64,000 bases of DNA from Notospermus geniculatus (GCA_002633025.1 NMRB01000099.1:295145-359144), one strand, 5' to 3'; shown: positions 1 to 12,000, numbered from the stretch's first letter. Notes: generated by a model from the sequence alone, not told the origin. A program made the numbers and translations.

Positions 1-27
1 ATTGGTTGGATGAGGTGTTCATAATGT

Positions 28-90
28 CACAATTGTGACATTATCATCGGTTGTGACATTATTGGTCGATTGTGACATTATTGGTTGTAA
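28..90. repeat. TGTGACATTA short tandem repeat
   Basis: The word TTGTGACATTAT recurs four times within about 60 bases, separated by variable TGGT or CGGT spacers. It is a short degenerate minisatellite with no coding potential. Confidence 0.7.
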
Positions 91-464
91 CATGCCTGGC
101 ATTCCTGGATGAAATCTGATAGGCTTATTGATGCAGTGCCCCTACACTCTTGGCTGGGGCAGACTTCAGTAAGATCATTCGTTTCTTTATCGGAATGTGT
201 CCAGTGAACAGGCTAAAACTCGAAATACTCGTGGCATGATCAATGCTATCATCATTATGGCCCACCATGTGTGTGCACTAACTCACATGTACGTCGCACG
301 CACAAACCCATGGTGAACTTCGCCGTGATTTGTGTTTCACTCGCACCTCGAGTTGCCGTGCACCAATCAGAAAAAGGTGTGCGTGGGAGCAAGCCAACCT
401 CGATCCCAGGTTGGCAACAAGCCTATTAAACCAACGGCAGTGCTGTGTATTTTGTGGTTTTAGA

Positions 465-660
465 ACCTCACCTAACGGACACCTCAATATAGCGGACACC
501 TCAAGATTACGGACAGATCTGTCCAGTCCCGAATTTTCCCAAGCCATTTTCAATATAAATTTAACTCAATATATTGCGGACACCTCACTATTCAGGACAA
601 CGGACAGTTGATTTCTGGAAAATTGGGTCCCATAACCTCACTATTACGGACAGCAGGTGA
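465..660. repeat. Degenerate GGACACCTC-type repeat cluster
   Basis: The motif CGGACACCTCA followed by ATAT, AGATTAC or CTATT recurs at roughly 20-110 base spacing. Related GGACACCTC words occur near 5530-5582, 12735-12772 and 20355-20415, so it looks like a dispersed low-complexity family. An open frame through part of it (330-611) is a by-product of the repeat. Confidence 0.5.
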
Positions 661-1009
661 AAAATTGAAGCCATTTTCAAAGTTTTCATTCACAAAGTGG
701 TCAATGGTAGGTGATTAAATGACCAAACATGGGGTGCTAATTACATGTGAATTGATTGTTTATGATCATACATGTACTAATCACTTTTAATTAACACCTG
801 AACACAATTTCAGAATTTATTTCAGAATTTATTGCTCAACAAAAAATACATTTTGCAAAGAGCACAGAAACTCATATACACATATATACATAAATACAGA
901 AAATACCAAGATGGCTACATGGGATGGATGGAGTAACAACAAGATTGATAGAAGTTCATAATAAAGACAGTGACTTTGACAGGAAATTTGCTACTTTAAT
1001 CTGGACTTT

Positions 1010-1228
1010 TTAAAGGACCACAGTATTGCTTCCCAATCCTGCGTTACACCTACCCGCGTTAAGGGAGACCTCTATTGATGACTTGGTAAACTACGCATGA
1101 CTACTACGTGCATTGTAGTGTAATCATACATTCTCCAACACTGGGGCGAAAGGCGTAACTACAGTATTGGAGAACGGGTACGGTGGCGCCGGCTGTCGAC
1201 AGAAAGTGGCAATACCGTGGTGCTTTAA
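1010..1228. mobile_element. TTAA-flanked MITE, copy 1
   Basis: The element is bounded by TTAA on both sides. Its terminal inverted repeat reads AGGACCACAGTATTGC on the left, and the mirrored right end reads GCAATACCGTGGTGCT. A second copy with the same ends and the same internal words (TCCCAATCCTGCGTTACACC, TCTCCAACACTGGGGCGAAA) lies at 55964-56242. TTAA target duplications are typical of piggyBac-like transposition. There is no coding capacity, so this is a non-autonomous element. Confidence 0.8.
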
Positions 1229-2179
1229 GGAGTTTTACGTATTTGTGTAAATTAGGATTCATTGTAAAGTATACAGGAATATAATTATTACGGAGATCTG
1301 AAAAGAAAGGACATACAAGTAGATGGTGGAATTCATCACCGACTGACCGAAAATTACATTTATTACAAAATCGTTATTCTCTGGGGGTGTTATCATATCT
1401 GAGTGAGGATATTCCACCAGTCATTTTTTCGCCAGTCACCAGTCATTTTTCTGCCAGTCATTTGAAAAATTATAATAATTTGCTTTAAACATACCAGTTT
1501 TGTGGATTGAAGTAAGGATGGGTATGTTTTATCACTTTGAAGATGATTTTGTAATGTATTAGGGGTGAATTAAGGAATTTCGGAGTTGAGCATTTGTATC
1601 TGGATGTTACGGTGGCCCGTAAGGAATATATCAGTTCTGCACTTGTGAAATTTGAAACCTTCATTTGCTCAGATTTTCACATATCCACACGCACATACTT
1701 TGGGCACATGCTCTGGCTGCAGAGTTCATCAGTGGCATGAGGTGCCCAGTGGATGAGGCCAGAGTGGGTTTGGAATTTGACCTTCACTAGGTCTAAATTT
1801 ATAGAATGGGTGTTAATTTGAACAGAGCCCCTTTTATGTCAGTGCAGTGATCCCTGCCCCGTTTGCACATGCTCAATAAAGGCATTCCGCCATCTCCAAA
1901 TAAATCATCAGGGGCCATTCAAAAAAAAACTTGCCATCTTAGTTGGTTGCTAGTTGTGTACATTGGCCTGTACAAACTGGCCACTTTAGCTGGGAACTAG
2001 GCCTAGCAAGGTTTTATGAATATAGCCCCTGGTCGCTTGTTTACAGAGGACCAATCCCAAATTTGATTTGACCTCCACCATGAAAATTGAAATGTGCCTA
2101 ATGGGCTACCGTATAATTTCTAGAATGACTGGCAGAAAAATGACTGGTGACTGGCGAAACAATGACTGGCGAAATATCC

Positions 2180-3815
2180 TCACTCATCATATCTACCTAC
2201 TTCTATTGGGAGTTTATGGTTAGCACATCTGAATTTACAAAGAGTGATACGTTGAGTTTGGGGCAGAGCAAGAAGATAACTCTCAAAACCCCACAAAGTT
2301 TTTATTTGTCTATAAAAATAGGCCTTAGAAGTGTTCGAAAGAGTGTGTCGCCACTCTTGAATATACTGGTCTTGTAATCGTCGCTTGACAACTTCACCTA
2401 AATAATCAATATTGGGGAATGACTGTGTCAACCAGAAACTGCCGAGTCCCAAGTTCTCCAGAACACTTTTAACAAAAACAATCCATTTTGAGTTCATGCC
2501 ATTCGGATGTCTATTATATACAAGCCTATACATTCTTCCAGCCAGGGTTCCCTCCTGAAGGACCAACCTTCCCCAAAATTTAATCATTTTAACCTTTACA
2601 GTAATGCTCAGTGGGAATCGCCCCAGCTCTCCATAAACCATACAGTTCGGGGTTGATCGTTTCAGCTTCAAGATATATTTACAAAACAAAAGGTGCAAGC
2701 TTTCTATCAATTCACAGTTTTCAAAACCCCAAATCTCACTCCCAAAGGTCAAAATAGAGGCTACCATTGCGTCAAATAACTGTAGAGCTATGCCGGCATC
2801 CAATGACTGTTCCTGAACTCTATTCAAAACATAGAATAATGCCTTTCTACCTTGTTCACTCAGTGCCTTACGGCATTTTACGAATGTACCGGTATAATTA
2901 AAAATGACCCCAAGATATCTAAACTCATCTACATTCTCTAAAGCTTCTCCATCTATATAAAACACTGGGTGTATGGCTGACCCTCGTCTTTCAAAAACAA
3001 TAACCTTGGTCTTAGTTCGATTGATGACAAGTTACCAGCGTTTACAATATTCAACCAACTCATTTAAGCTACCCTGAAGTCCAGTCGCACTGTCCGCAAG
3101 CAGAACAGTGTCGTCAGCATAGAGCATAATAAGTAAAGTTAACCATGGATCTACCTCATTATCATTCAAATACAGATCAATAGATGACGCACCGCTACCA
3201 ATCAAATGACTCTCCAAATCGTTCACGTAGATTGAAAACAGAATGGGTGATAAATTTTCACCCTGTCTAAGACCAAGATTACTGTCGAAGAAATCCGACG
3301 TCTTTCCATTTACAAATATACATGACTTAATATTGTAGTACCGGTACATATTTTTGATAACAGTAAGAACTTTGCCATTTATACCAGCAGTCACCTTTCC
3401 TCCAAATAGTGTCAAAAGCTTTCTGATAATCTATAAAAGCACAGAACAGTTTGCGTTTGTTTTTTAAAAATACAGTAAGCTCGAGTTTAAACCACCGGTT
3501 CATTATGTCCGTAAGCACACCCATAGTAGGGTCAGTTTCACCATAGGCCTTAACCAGCTATTCATTCCGTCACGGGGTTGTGATTGGACAGGCGATTCCA
3601 GCCATTCAGCGTAATACTTGTTATGTTTTATTCACGCCCATTTCGGATTGTGGGTGTGCTTATGTACATAATGAACCGGTGGTTTAAACTCGAATTTACT
3701 GTATATCTATCAACATCTTGAGAGTAAATATATGATCTGATATGCTGCGTTCTTTCCTAAAACCAGTTTGGTTTTCTGATAGTAAGTTATTGGTCTCCAG
3801 GTATTCACTTCAGTC
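2180..3815 (-). pseudogene. LINE (non-LTR retrotransposon) reverse transcriptase relic
   Basis: The minus strand carries a reverse transcriptase fragment. From its 5' side (about 3815) it reads a QTGFRK region with SISDHIFTL, then CAFIDYQKAFDT (palm motif A, catalytic Asp), GLRQGENLSPILFSIYVND, and LIMLYADDTVLLA with the catalytic YADD box. These are followed by a FRYLG motif (residues near 2910) and a 261-codon C-terminal part containing YGELGRFPL and a Cys-containing end. This is the layout of animal LINE polymerases. The frame is broken several times (near 3330, 3000 and at the MITE at 3473-3701), and no endonuclease domain is visible upstream, so the copy is 5'-truncated and dead. I do not assign a clade. 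Confidence 0.9.
3473..3701. mobile_element. Tc1/mariner-type MITE inserted in the LINE
   Basis: A palindromic element of about 229 bases starts with CAGTAAGCTCGAGTTTAAAC and ends with the complementary GTTTAAACTCGAATTTACTG. Arms of about 50 bases include the shared AACCACCGGTTCATTATG and TAAGCACACCCA. It is flanked by TA on each side, the target duplication of Tc1/mariner transposases. Removing it rejoins the reverse transcriptase frame: RT sequence ending in KMLIDI lies on one side and FLKNKRKLFCAFIDYQ on the other. It therefore inserted after the LINE. Confidence 0.85.
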
Positions 3816-6250
3816 AATGAATGACTGAATTCTTTAGTTTGGTGGGGCAACGGCTCTGTTTGGACTCTCTTGTCTCCGTCCGTTGTTCGTGATTCTGCAT
3901 GGAAGAATAGGCTAATGCTGGGCAGTCAAATTTGGACTCTTTCTTTTCTAAATAAATGAGTGTATTAATGAAAAAGTGCTTGTTGAAAAATGGCAAATGT
4001 GATGGAAACACAGCCCACTCTCCACTTAGTAATGAATAGCTAACTGTGGTCTTAACAACAAGCTGCCTGATTCTTGTTTTCAAAGATTGTTCAAGATTGT
4101 GCTGTTGAAAATATTTGTGAATTGTAAGTTGTTCAAGATATAGGCCCGTACTTCGGGTGTGAATGGCCTGTTCAACATATGATTCTCGAGGTCTAACAAC
4201 TCTTGGGTATTGACATTCAAATTTACATTGTTCTCGTCATCTATAGGCCCTATTGTAAGTTCATTCTAAATATGCATGAAGAGGAAGGGCCTGCGGAATG
4301 GTTACCGTACCTGTTGTTACCGCTTGGTGTCAGAAGCGCATATAGGGACCTCACAGCTCATTAAAATTGAGAATAAATTCCTCTTCAAACAGTTGTGAAT
4401 CCGACAAGATGTAGACCTATTATTTTCAATGATCTCACCAGTGGTCCGTAGTCTATTCTTATACACATACCGGTACCACCCTTTGTTCGACCTCCCTTTG
4501 CTTCACATCATACCACGTGACGAAGAAACATTGTTTTCGACGGAGAGTTTGTGTTTGACCTCTGAGCAACCCCCAAGGGGTGGTTTACAGCGCACTTTGT
4601 GGTGGCCTCAAGATACCAGGTACTGCAATTAGAGTTGTTTCAAACAATTCGATGTGAAGCCAAGTACCATGCAGTCGAGTTAGTAGTCCTACCTCACGTG
4701 GGTTTGTTCTGACAGGTGTCAGACGTCTCATTGCCGTTGGCAATTTTCAAAGCCATACAATCACGAGAGCCACCGTAGCTGTCGATTCACATATTGCTCG
4801 AACCAAAATGTGAGAAAGTTTCTTAGCAGAAGTTAGATGACGGAAAACAAGTAGGCCTACTGTGGTCACACACAGAGGCGATCATCAATCAGATTTTTTC
4901 ACAAGCATGCCACTTTCATTCACGTGACTTTTTCAACGAGTGTTCGAACCAAAATGTGAATCGACGGCTACGGTGGCTGTCGTGATTATGGCTTCAAAGC
5001 ACATGTATTACATTGATTTTTCGTGTCAATCTCGGGTAAAAGGTCTGCACCACTAAATTCCAGATGATGAAACGCAAGGAACGCCGCGAGAACATCCACG
5101 TTTCTTTGGGGCGCTATCGTGTAATCATTGTGGGAAGAAGTTCGCGAAGTATGACCGCGGAGCTTTACGCTCACATGAACGGTAGATCTACAGTGTAGTA
5201 CCTGGACGCTGGAGTCTGGACTCAGGACCCTGGACGCTGGATTTTGCATCATCAAATTGGATTGAATGAACCGCCTGGATTGTCTTTCGAAAAGGTTTTC
5301 TGGTTCCAATTTCCTAAACGTCCTCATTCTTCCTGTGTTGTTCCTCTTATCAGTCATGGCATACGTCTGGTGAGCTGGGATGAATGGGAATGGAAAGAAG
5401 ACCGGTATTTCCTGAAGAATTGTGAAATGGTATACCTCTGTGGCACTGTCAGATGACCTCGTGTCTGATTGTCTTGGTCGTATGAGACGAACTTTGGAGG
5501 CATGAGGCCTATGACAGAGGGAATTGAAGTGGAACCTCTGAGCGGACACCTCTGTCAGCAGGACACCTCAAAATTTGGGACACCAAAANGGGGGGGGGCA
5601 CGATATCGATAAAAAGACGAAAGGAAGAATAAGGAGGTGAAAGAACTAGGCCTAAAAGAAAAGAAAAACTAAAAGAAAATAAAAGAAGAGTTGTCACGAC
5701 GGGGCTCGAACCCGCGGCCTTCCGTTTGATAACCACCCACGCAAACCACTCGGCCACTGAGGCTCATGCTGTGAACTGTGGGGAATTATTAGATACTTTA
5801 GTAGGCCTACCTTGCCCAAAAGCATTGACTAACTTTTTTCCTGGTAGTGGTTGTAAATTAACGTTTTCATCAAGAATATTGAAAAAAAAATCCGGGATTG
5901 TGCGAGATGATACCGGTAACTTCATCTTGCATGCCTTGAATGAAGCTCTCTGATTGGCTGTTTACGACGGTGTGAATAAGATCTGGTTTGGCGTCATTTG
6001 CACCGTGACGGTACGAATAGCCAGTGCGTTACAATAAACTGCAAACACACGTGCTCCACGATGTACGCCTTCCCATTGGTTAACAGGTTCAGTGCATGAA
6101 TAATTAATTACTTGCCGGGATTCAGGCAAGTATGGCGGCCACGACTGGTCCTACCATTCAGCAAATTCAAAAGCGACACCATTACTAGTCTAAGTCAAGA
6201 TGTGCTGTCATTTGTTTTGTCTTTATTTCATTTTTTTTTCTCTATCTAAC
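3816..6250. other. Gene-free stretch with tRNA-like relic
   Basis: No convincing exon was found. The 187-codon minus-strand open frame at 4986-5549 and its plus-strand shadow at 5244-5456 have no family resemblance or splice context. A tRNA-like sequence is listed separately. An N at 5589 adjoins a run of G. Near 6132 a plus-strand ATG in the context CAAGTATGGCGGCCA resembles a YY1-type promoter start and opens an 18-codon frame; it may belong to the leader of the downstream receptor gene. Confidence 0.5.
5692..5764 (-). tRNA. tRNA-like pseudogene or SINE head
   Basis: On the minus strand a type-2 tRNA-like sequence is recognisable. It has a box A (TGGCCGAGTGG), a box B (GGGTTCGAGCCCC) with a pairable T-stem, and a T-rich tract downstream (5640-5690) that could end pol III transcription. 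The acceptor stem does not pair well and no clear seven-base anticodon loop can be drawn, so it is probably a decayed tRNA or the 5' part of a tRNA-derived SINE rather than a working tRNA. Confidence 0.55.
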
Positions 6251-6277
6251 CAGGTACATGTACGACGTTGATCAGCT

Positions 6278-7297
6278 ATGGCAAAACCCGTATCAGAAAA
6301 AGCTAATGGTGATGTTTACTATTCTCTCCAGTTATTACTGGACCTTGATTCGTGGGAGGCCCATGCGGCCGTCCATGTTGCCGCATATATTGGACCTCTG
6401 ATAATTGCATTTGGTACACTCTTCAATTTCATGACGATGCTCGTGGTATCCAGTGGAAACATGAGAAGTAACTCAACCCGGGTCCTCCTCATGACCCTTT
6501 CTCTAACCGATCTGGTCGTTCTCTACATAGGCTGTCTTGACTTCGTACTTCAAGCAGAGTCTGGAATTAGGATACGGATGCTGTCGAATTTTCTGTGTAA
6601 GACACATATTTTTCTGATGGAATTGACAATGATGTTCTCGTCGTGGTGCGTCTTCATGCTAACATTGGAAAGGTTCATTTGTGTCACGTTTCCCTTCAAG
6701 GCCCGACTTATCTGTTCAAGGAGTCGTGTATATTTCACACTCCTTTTATTTAATATTCACTGCTTTGTGTACTTTGAAATTAATATCGATATCGGTTTTT
6801 GTGATGCTGGCCCAGTCGATGCACCTTATCATCTATTTTATTACAACGAATTGTCTGTTGTACGTATTACAATGTACGCAGGTATACCATTCATCGGAGT
6901 CGCAATATGCAATGTGGTCATTGTCTCGGCGCTGCTTTTTAACAAAAGAAAAAGGCGGGCTATGTTGGATGAGCAGGCCCAGAAAGATTCTAATCTCGGA
7001 AGTGTGACAACAATGTTGGTCGTCGTAAGCATCGTCTTTATCATTCTTGCACTGCCGAACCAACTTTATTATGCAATTGAACCCATCTATTTCCCTGAGG
7101 CATTGGTGCCCATTGACCAGTTTCGATACGAATCTGCGAAACGAGTAGCCCTCAGTTACATCCTGCTTCGATATTCATCCAGAGCCATGACATATTCAAA
7201 CCACGCTATCAATTTCCTTCTCTATTATGTCAGCGGGGCAAAATTTCGAGCAGTATTTGTGAAGCGAATGAAGCAACTGTTTGGAGAGAAAGGCTGA
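6278..7297 (+). CDS. Rhodopsin-family G protein-coupled receptor, peptide-receptor-like
   Basis: The uninterrupted 339-codon frame encodes seven hydrophobic segments. TM1 lies around residues 36-58 (with GTLFNF where most have GN). TM2 carries the LSLTDLVVLY motif with the sodium-site Asp. A Cys before TM3 (FLCK) could disulphide-bond to the second loop (FCDAG). TM3 ends in ERF in place of DRY. TM5 is near 205-225, and a basic third loop (KRKRR) follows. TM6 carries ALPNQLYY in place of CWxP, and TM7 has NHAINFLLYY where NPxxY is usual. The NxxINFLLY pattern and the C-tail FRAVFVKRM are common in invertebrate FMRFamide- or TRH-receptor-like GPCRs. A long pyrimidine tract and AG just upstream (acceptor near 6253) suggest a 5' UTR intron before the coding exon. 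The ligand cannot be told. Confidence 0.88.
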   Translation: MAKPVSEKANGDVYYSLQLLLDLDSWEAHAAVHVAAYIGPLIIAFGTLFNFMTMLVVSSGNMRSNSTRVLLMTLSLTDLVVLYIGCLDFVLQAESGIRIRMLSNFLCKTHIFLMELTMMFSSWCVFMLTLERFICVTFPFKARLICSRSRVYFTLLLFNIHCFVYFEINIDIGFCDAGPVDAPYHLFYYNELSVVRITMYAGIPFIGVAICNVVIVSALLFNKRKRRAMLDEQAQKDSNLGSVTTMLVVVSIVFIILALPNQLYYAIEPIYFPEALVPIDQFRYESAKRVALSYILLRYSSRAMTYSNHAINFLLYYVSGAKFRAVFVKRMKQLFGEKG

Positions 7298-8093
7298 AGA
7301 AGCCATTAACGTCACGCAGCTTGTAGGCTATCTACCCTTCGACCAGCACCAACGACGAAGCATTTTTCGAAGCATGGATTCGACACGTTTGATCAAATGT
7401 TTAGTATTTGATATGAAATGGCACAAACAATTGATAGACTGGTTCCGACTTTGCCGCTCCACTCCCGCGGCGCTCGCTCCATAGCAAAAATAGTAACGGG
7501 CCGCCATTGTGAGACAAGGAAAATAACAACGAACGATACAACAAGGATGCCAAACTCCACTCATCACTCTTTTCTGGGGAATTTGAATGCCATGATGTGA
7601 CGTCATTGTCGTATCGTTTAATGCTAACGTTAAGGGCAAGCCGTCGTTTGACATTTTCATATTGCTTGAATTGAGGCCCCTATGAGAAAAGCAATAAAGA
7701 CACTTCCAGTTGACTGCTTTTATGGTCCAATGTGATCACTGTGCTTTATAGAAACAGAAAATGAGCAAAGTCCCAAGCATTACAGCTTAATTTCATTACA
7801 TAATCAATAACAAAGAAATTCACCAAACACGAAAAACAGGTACAATTTTCTCAGAGAAGAAGCATGTAAATGACACATTCAGGGAGTGGCAGCAATGTCA
7901 CAAACCCATAGAACCTGGGGTGGCAAGGGTGTCTNGGTGACACTGACGTCAAATTGGATGGTTGCCCTCTGTATAATGGGGTGGATGGGATCCGGCCTGA
8001 AACCTGTAAGTCAAAATTAAGACATGCATTCATCTTTCATGTGGTCTAAGTACAGCTGTGTTTTGTAACTTAACAAAATATTCGACATTTCAG
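7298..8093. other. Gap between the GPCR and the first visible ROCO exon
   Basis: This holds the GPCR 3' UTR and then sequence without a safe exon. The first ROCO exon recognised (8094) needs an upstream exon ending after codon position 1. A good donor (CCTGTAAGT, cut after 8004) ends an open stretch in the required phase, but that stretch has no start codon and no clear acceptor, so I do not call it. The true 5' exon may lie here or upstream of the GPCR. An N is present at 7925. Confidence 0.45.
7693..7698 (+). promoter_or_regulatory. Candidate polyadenylation signal of the GPCR
   Basis: An AATAAA hexamer lies about 400 bases after the GPCR stop codon on the same strand. It is the first canonical hexamer downstream. 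Confidence 0.5.
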
Positions 8094-9062
8094 CTTCCCT
8101 TGTCCCACTGAACGAACAGAAGATTGTAATCCTCGCCCAGCCGACATTGACCTTCTCTGTGTTTGACATCCTGAAAGGAGAGACGGAGAATGAAACCAAG
8201 GAGACAGGAAGACGCTTTCTCTACAGCCCAAAAGTTACTGTCGGGAGCATCACTGCTAATGTCTTCCAGTTTTTTACTGAGTCTACAGTAAGTATCTGTC
8301 GTCATGCTTTATAGACGATATCTGATTGGCTGTGATGTAATGGAGGAAACTGGAACGTCTGTGGAGAACATGGTCTGTCAAAAAGACACGGATGTAATAG
8401 GCCTACATGTAGATATCATCTCTTTTGTATGACCTTGACAGTCTGTTAATTCGGAAGTGAAACATCCTAACATGTCAGAGGCATTGTAAGCCTACCGGTA
8501 CTTCTGAGATAATGTTCTTTCATCTTCAGTATCTTCTTCCAGCATGACTACTTGCCCTTCCTGAGTTCAGGTGCTATCTATATCATTGCCGTGGAGTTTA
8601 CAACTGCTGAGGAATGTGCTAGAAGTATTCAGGAAACTTATCTCAGTATTAAAACACAAGTAAGTTTGGTGAATATAAAGACTCAGAATGCCAGAAGAGC
8701 GCTGCCAGAACTGCTGTCTATCATAAACTACATGTGCCTCGGTTGAGGTTGAGTTCTTACTTCTGACAAACTAGAAGGAGCAAGAAGTAGGGGAGGAGCA
8801 CTTTAGACTGCATTCGAAGTCCCTCCTTCTATCAAGCTGGTGTTCATCCAAATTTCATTGATATGTGTTGGTTAAAGTTACAGGCGGTTCCCAAAATTTG
8901 ATTCATGAAATGTGACTCTATTCAGACTTCCAGTGCCTGTGTGATGGTTGTTATATCCCACCAAGACGATGAAGATACCAAAACCGTAAAGAAAATGGTG
9001 CAGAACTACCTTCAGTCTTCGGATGATGCTCTTGAGGCCTGTCTTCTGCAGTCAAGTAGTGG
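8094..9062 (+). other. ROCO module 1: degenerate Roc (pseudo-GTPase) domain
   Basis: Exons 1-3. KIVILAQPTLTFSVFDIL lines up with KLMFVGLGGAGKTSLMRS of the second Roc in the same protein. The strand-loop-helix pattern is kept, but the phosphate-binding GxGGxGKTS is replaced and the Lys position is Phe. The switch-I-like stretch VTVGSITANVFQF is followed almost at once by HDYLPFLSSGAIYIIAVEF, the equivalent of HQFFLTSRAIYFLTW, so the strand with the WDFAGQ (G3) box is missing. VMVVISHQDD stands where the second Roc has VFVVGTHAD (G4). It should not bind GTP conventionally. Confidence 0.7.
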
Positions 9063-12000
9063 GTAAGGTTCTCAGCTAAGGCATGAATACTGGAACAAAT
9101 GTGGACTGAAATTTTTGGCCGATGTGGTGAACCTGTTCTTCCTGGTCTGCCTAGCGTTGGAAATACATGCAGATTGATTACCTTGAGAATGGCGTACCAC
9201 TATGTCCTTCCCAGAGCTTGCAATAATCAGTCTGCAAAGGCTGAAAATGTTCCGTCCAAAACATGTAGTTGCTGTCATTTCGCCAGTCACCATGTCAACC
9301 ACTGATATCACCTCTTTCTTCAGTAACAAGGATTTCTGTAGCCAAAAACTCCGAGCAAAAAACCTGGCAAATCTGTCCACACAACGTGAGGGCCTGATGC
9401 GATTGAGATTCTTGAGTTTCAATATGAAGACAAGAAAAGTTTGTCAGCTTGGGTCAGACACTGAGGTCACTTCTGAGGTTAATGGGGCAGGAGCAAGTAA
9501 AGAGGAGAACAACAACAACAAAGAAAATGTGCTTCTGGTGAGATATTTCATTTGAGTACCGGTATCCTTTGAGATCAAGTGTTAAGATTGGGATTGTATC
9601 AGTTATGATGGTGATACTTTTGGCTCCGTCCCTCAATCCCGGAAGACCATAATTTGCTGACAAATCCATTTGAAACCAAGCTGGCAGCAGCTCAAGTGGA
9701 GTGTAGCGGTGAAAACAGATGCCTGGGTGGTGGGTTAGTGCTACTTGCCTGTTTACGTCGATATATTCTGAAAGATTCCATGGTGCGCAGTTCACAAAAG
9801 CAGAAACATGGCTGCCGGGTGTTTCTCTTCAAAATTATGCTGTACTTTTGTGATTCTCTTCCAGAATGAATTGCTCAGCAGCTGTCAACATCTCCAGGAA
9901 CAGCTTCCCTGGGAATGTCGGCATGTCACCGAGGATGTGATGCAGTTTTGTGAAAACTTACCCAAGGACAGAATTCTGACATTTGACGACTTGGTATTGA
10001 AGACAAAAGGCCAAATGTTTCCTACAGACAGCGTCAGACCTTACAGGAAACTTTTATCGAGGCTCCATCAAATGGTAAGGCTCAAGCTGTGGTAAAGGAT
10101 ATTGAAGAAAGCTGATCTTTGCTGATCTTTTGGCATATATCAAGAACCAGTCGGGGTGAATATTTTACCTGTGCATTACTCAGTACAAATCACAGTAGAA
10201 GGCGAGGCATCAAAAACGATCATTTTCAGAAATCTGAAATCATCTCAGTCCTGTCATTTGTTTCCAGGGCCGCCTTGTCTACTGTCCGAACACATACCAC
10301 GAAACAGTGATCCTTGATGTCCAGTGGTTCATGGATGTGTTGACGATACCACACGACACAGCAGAAAGTTGGAAGGGGAATCTCGCATCATTACCGGAGA
10401 CAGTGCCACTTTTCACGGAATCGCAGTTCAAGGCGCTGTACATGTCTTGTTGCAGTGAACAGGAGGTTAGTAACGTGGAACATCTATTTGTGAACTCATG
10501 CCCTGAAGTCCCCTGCCTGTATGGGACACCATTGATGTGCTCAACAGTCCTCTCATGAAATATTTATTTCCCATCTTCTCTTGTTATTTCAGCTAATCAC
10601 CTTGGTTAATCTCATAAAAGTGTTACGCCTCGTGTGCAATATCCCCCACTGGCCAGTCAACGGTGAGGAGAAACTGACCCTCGTGGCATTCACAAGGGAT
10701 TTGCCGTCATCGCCCGCCGTATACCATGCTGGGTCTGATGTGGAGTTCTGGGTAAGTGTGACGTCCTACAGTCTGTACCTGTGTCTCTGAAGAAACCTTT
10801 CCTGCTGGAACACAATATTCGTCAGCCTTGGTGATACTAGGAGTAATCTAAAACTCTGCGGCAGCACTACCGGTACACATAATGTTTAATAAGTTCACCA
10901 TATAACTTTCAGGTGGAATTCTGGCCAGAGAAAAAGCTTCCAACCGACGTTGAGATCAACTACAGATACGAGGTTTACTCTGGTATCCCTGCTGATGCCA
11001 TCTGTTGGATAACTTCGAAACTCTGTCAGCGACATGATGTACTGTTTCTATGGAAACACGGTGTCATATTTCGGGAGGGGGCTGTAGAGGTACTGCTTAT
11101 GAAAAATGGTAAGATTTCCTTCAGTCAGCCTTGAAAGAATGCCTTAGTAAAACTGTTTGTGCTTGTCCAACCCAAAGTGCTACTTTATGGATGTTGTAAT
11201 GGGTCAATTACATGTAGCAGAATGCCAAATTGTAGCCAAGGGGTACCTGTATACTATAAGGACATGGTTTCTTCATGTGGGGGATTGATAGAAGAAGGGA
11301 AAGGTTCAGAGAGAGAGAGACTCATGAAGTGAAACCCATGGGAACATGTTGTATAGCAGTATCATTCCATATTTTCAGATCGGAGTTTTCCGTGTATTGA
11401 GATCCAGGCCAGATGTACCCGATTTGAGAGTGGAGAGGGCAAGATGGACGCAATCCTTGCTGATTACATGTGGAATGTTTTGAATGACGTCTGCCTGCTG
11501 GTGGAGTCAATTCTTCACAGTTTTACTCACTGCTCTTTCGCTGTATGTATATTTCGAATTCATCCAAATTGTGTTGTTTCACCTTGTCTGCCCAGTAGCT
11601 TGACTTACCGGTAGCTTTAGAATCTATTCACGCGAATTTCGAGCGGTGCGATGCCGCATCCTTTGTCCACAACCAACGCAGCAGAAACAAACAATCGCGT
11701 GAATGGACAGCCAGCCTTATACTTTACGTTTCTTTCTTGTAGGCCGTCATTTCCTGCCCTGGGAACTGCCCGAGTAATAAAGGAGGCCACCACACTGTTA
11801 ACCCAGATGATCTCACCTCTGACATCAACCAGACTGTCTCTTGTCAAAAATGCAGTGAATCTGTTGACATGAACATTTATAAATTCATATCTGGTGAGTT
11901 CTTTGAAGAACTTTTTTCCCATCCAGTTAACCCATTCAGTACCAGGAATATGCAGTCCCAAGTTGTCCTTTATAGAGAGATACCACTTCAATTCTTTTGT

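Larger units (their letters stand above)
1..2179. other. Gene-free 5' stretch
   Basis: Apart from the minisatellite, the GGACACCTC repeats and the TTAA MITE listed separately, I see no exon with splice sites, no long open frame and no RNA gene here. Near 1420-1470 and 2124-2172 there are repeated CCAGTCATTTTT and GACTGGC(G/A)AAA words in opposite orientation, so 1420-2172 may be another degraded inverted-repeat element. Confidence 0.5.

Noticed and set aside
4986-5549. 187-codon minus-strand open frame
   Set aside because: No family resemblance, no splice context, overlapped by another frame on the opposite strand; composition is not protein-like.
7911-8004. Possible first ROCO exon ending in the right phase
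   Set aside because: No start codon and no acceptor; contains an N; the translation has no Roc-like motif.
8443-8486. Possible micro-exon restoring G3 in the first Roc
   Set aside because: Has AG and GTAAG borders, but 44 bases would break the phase and the sequence does not encode a G3 box.
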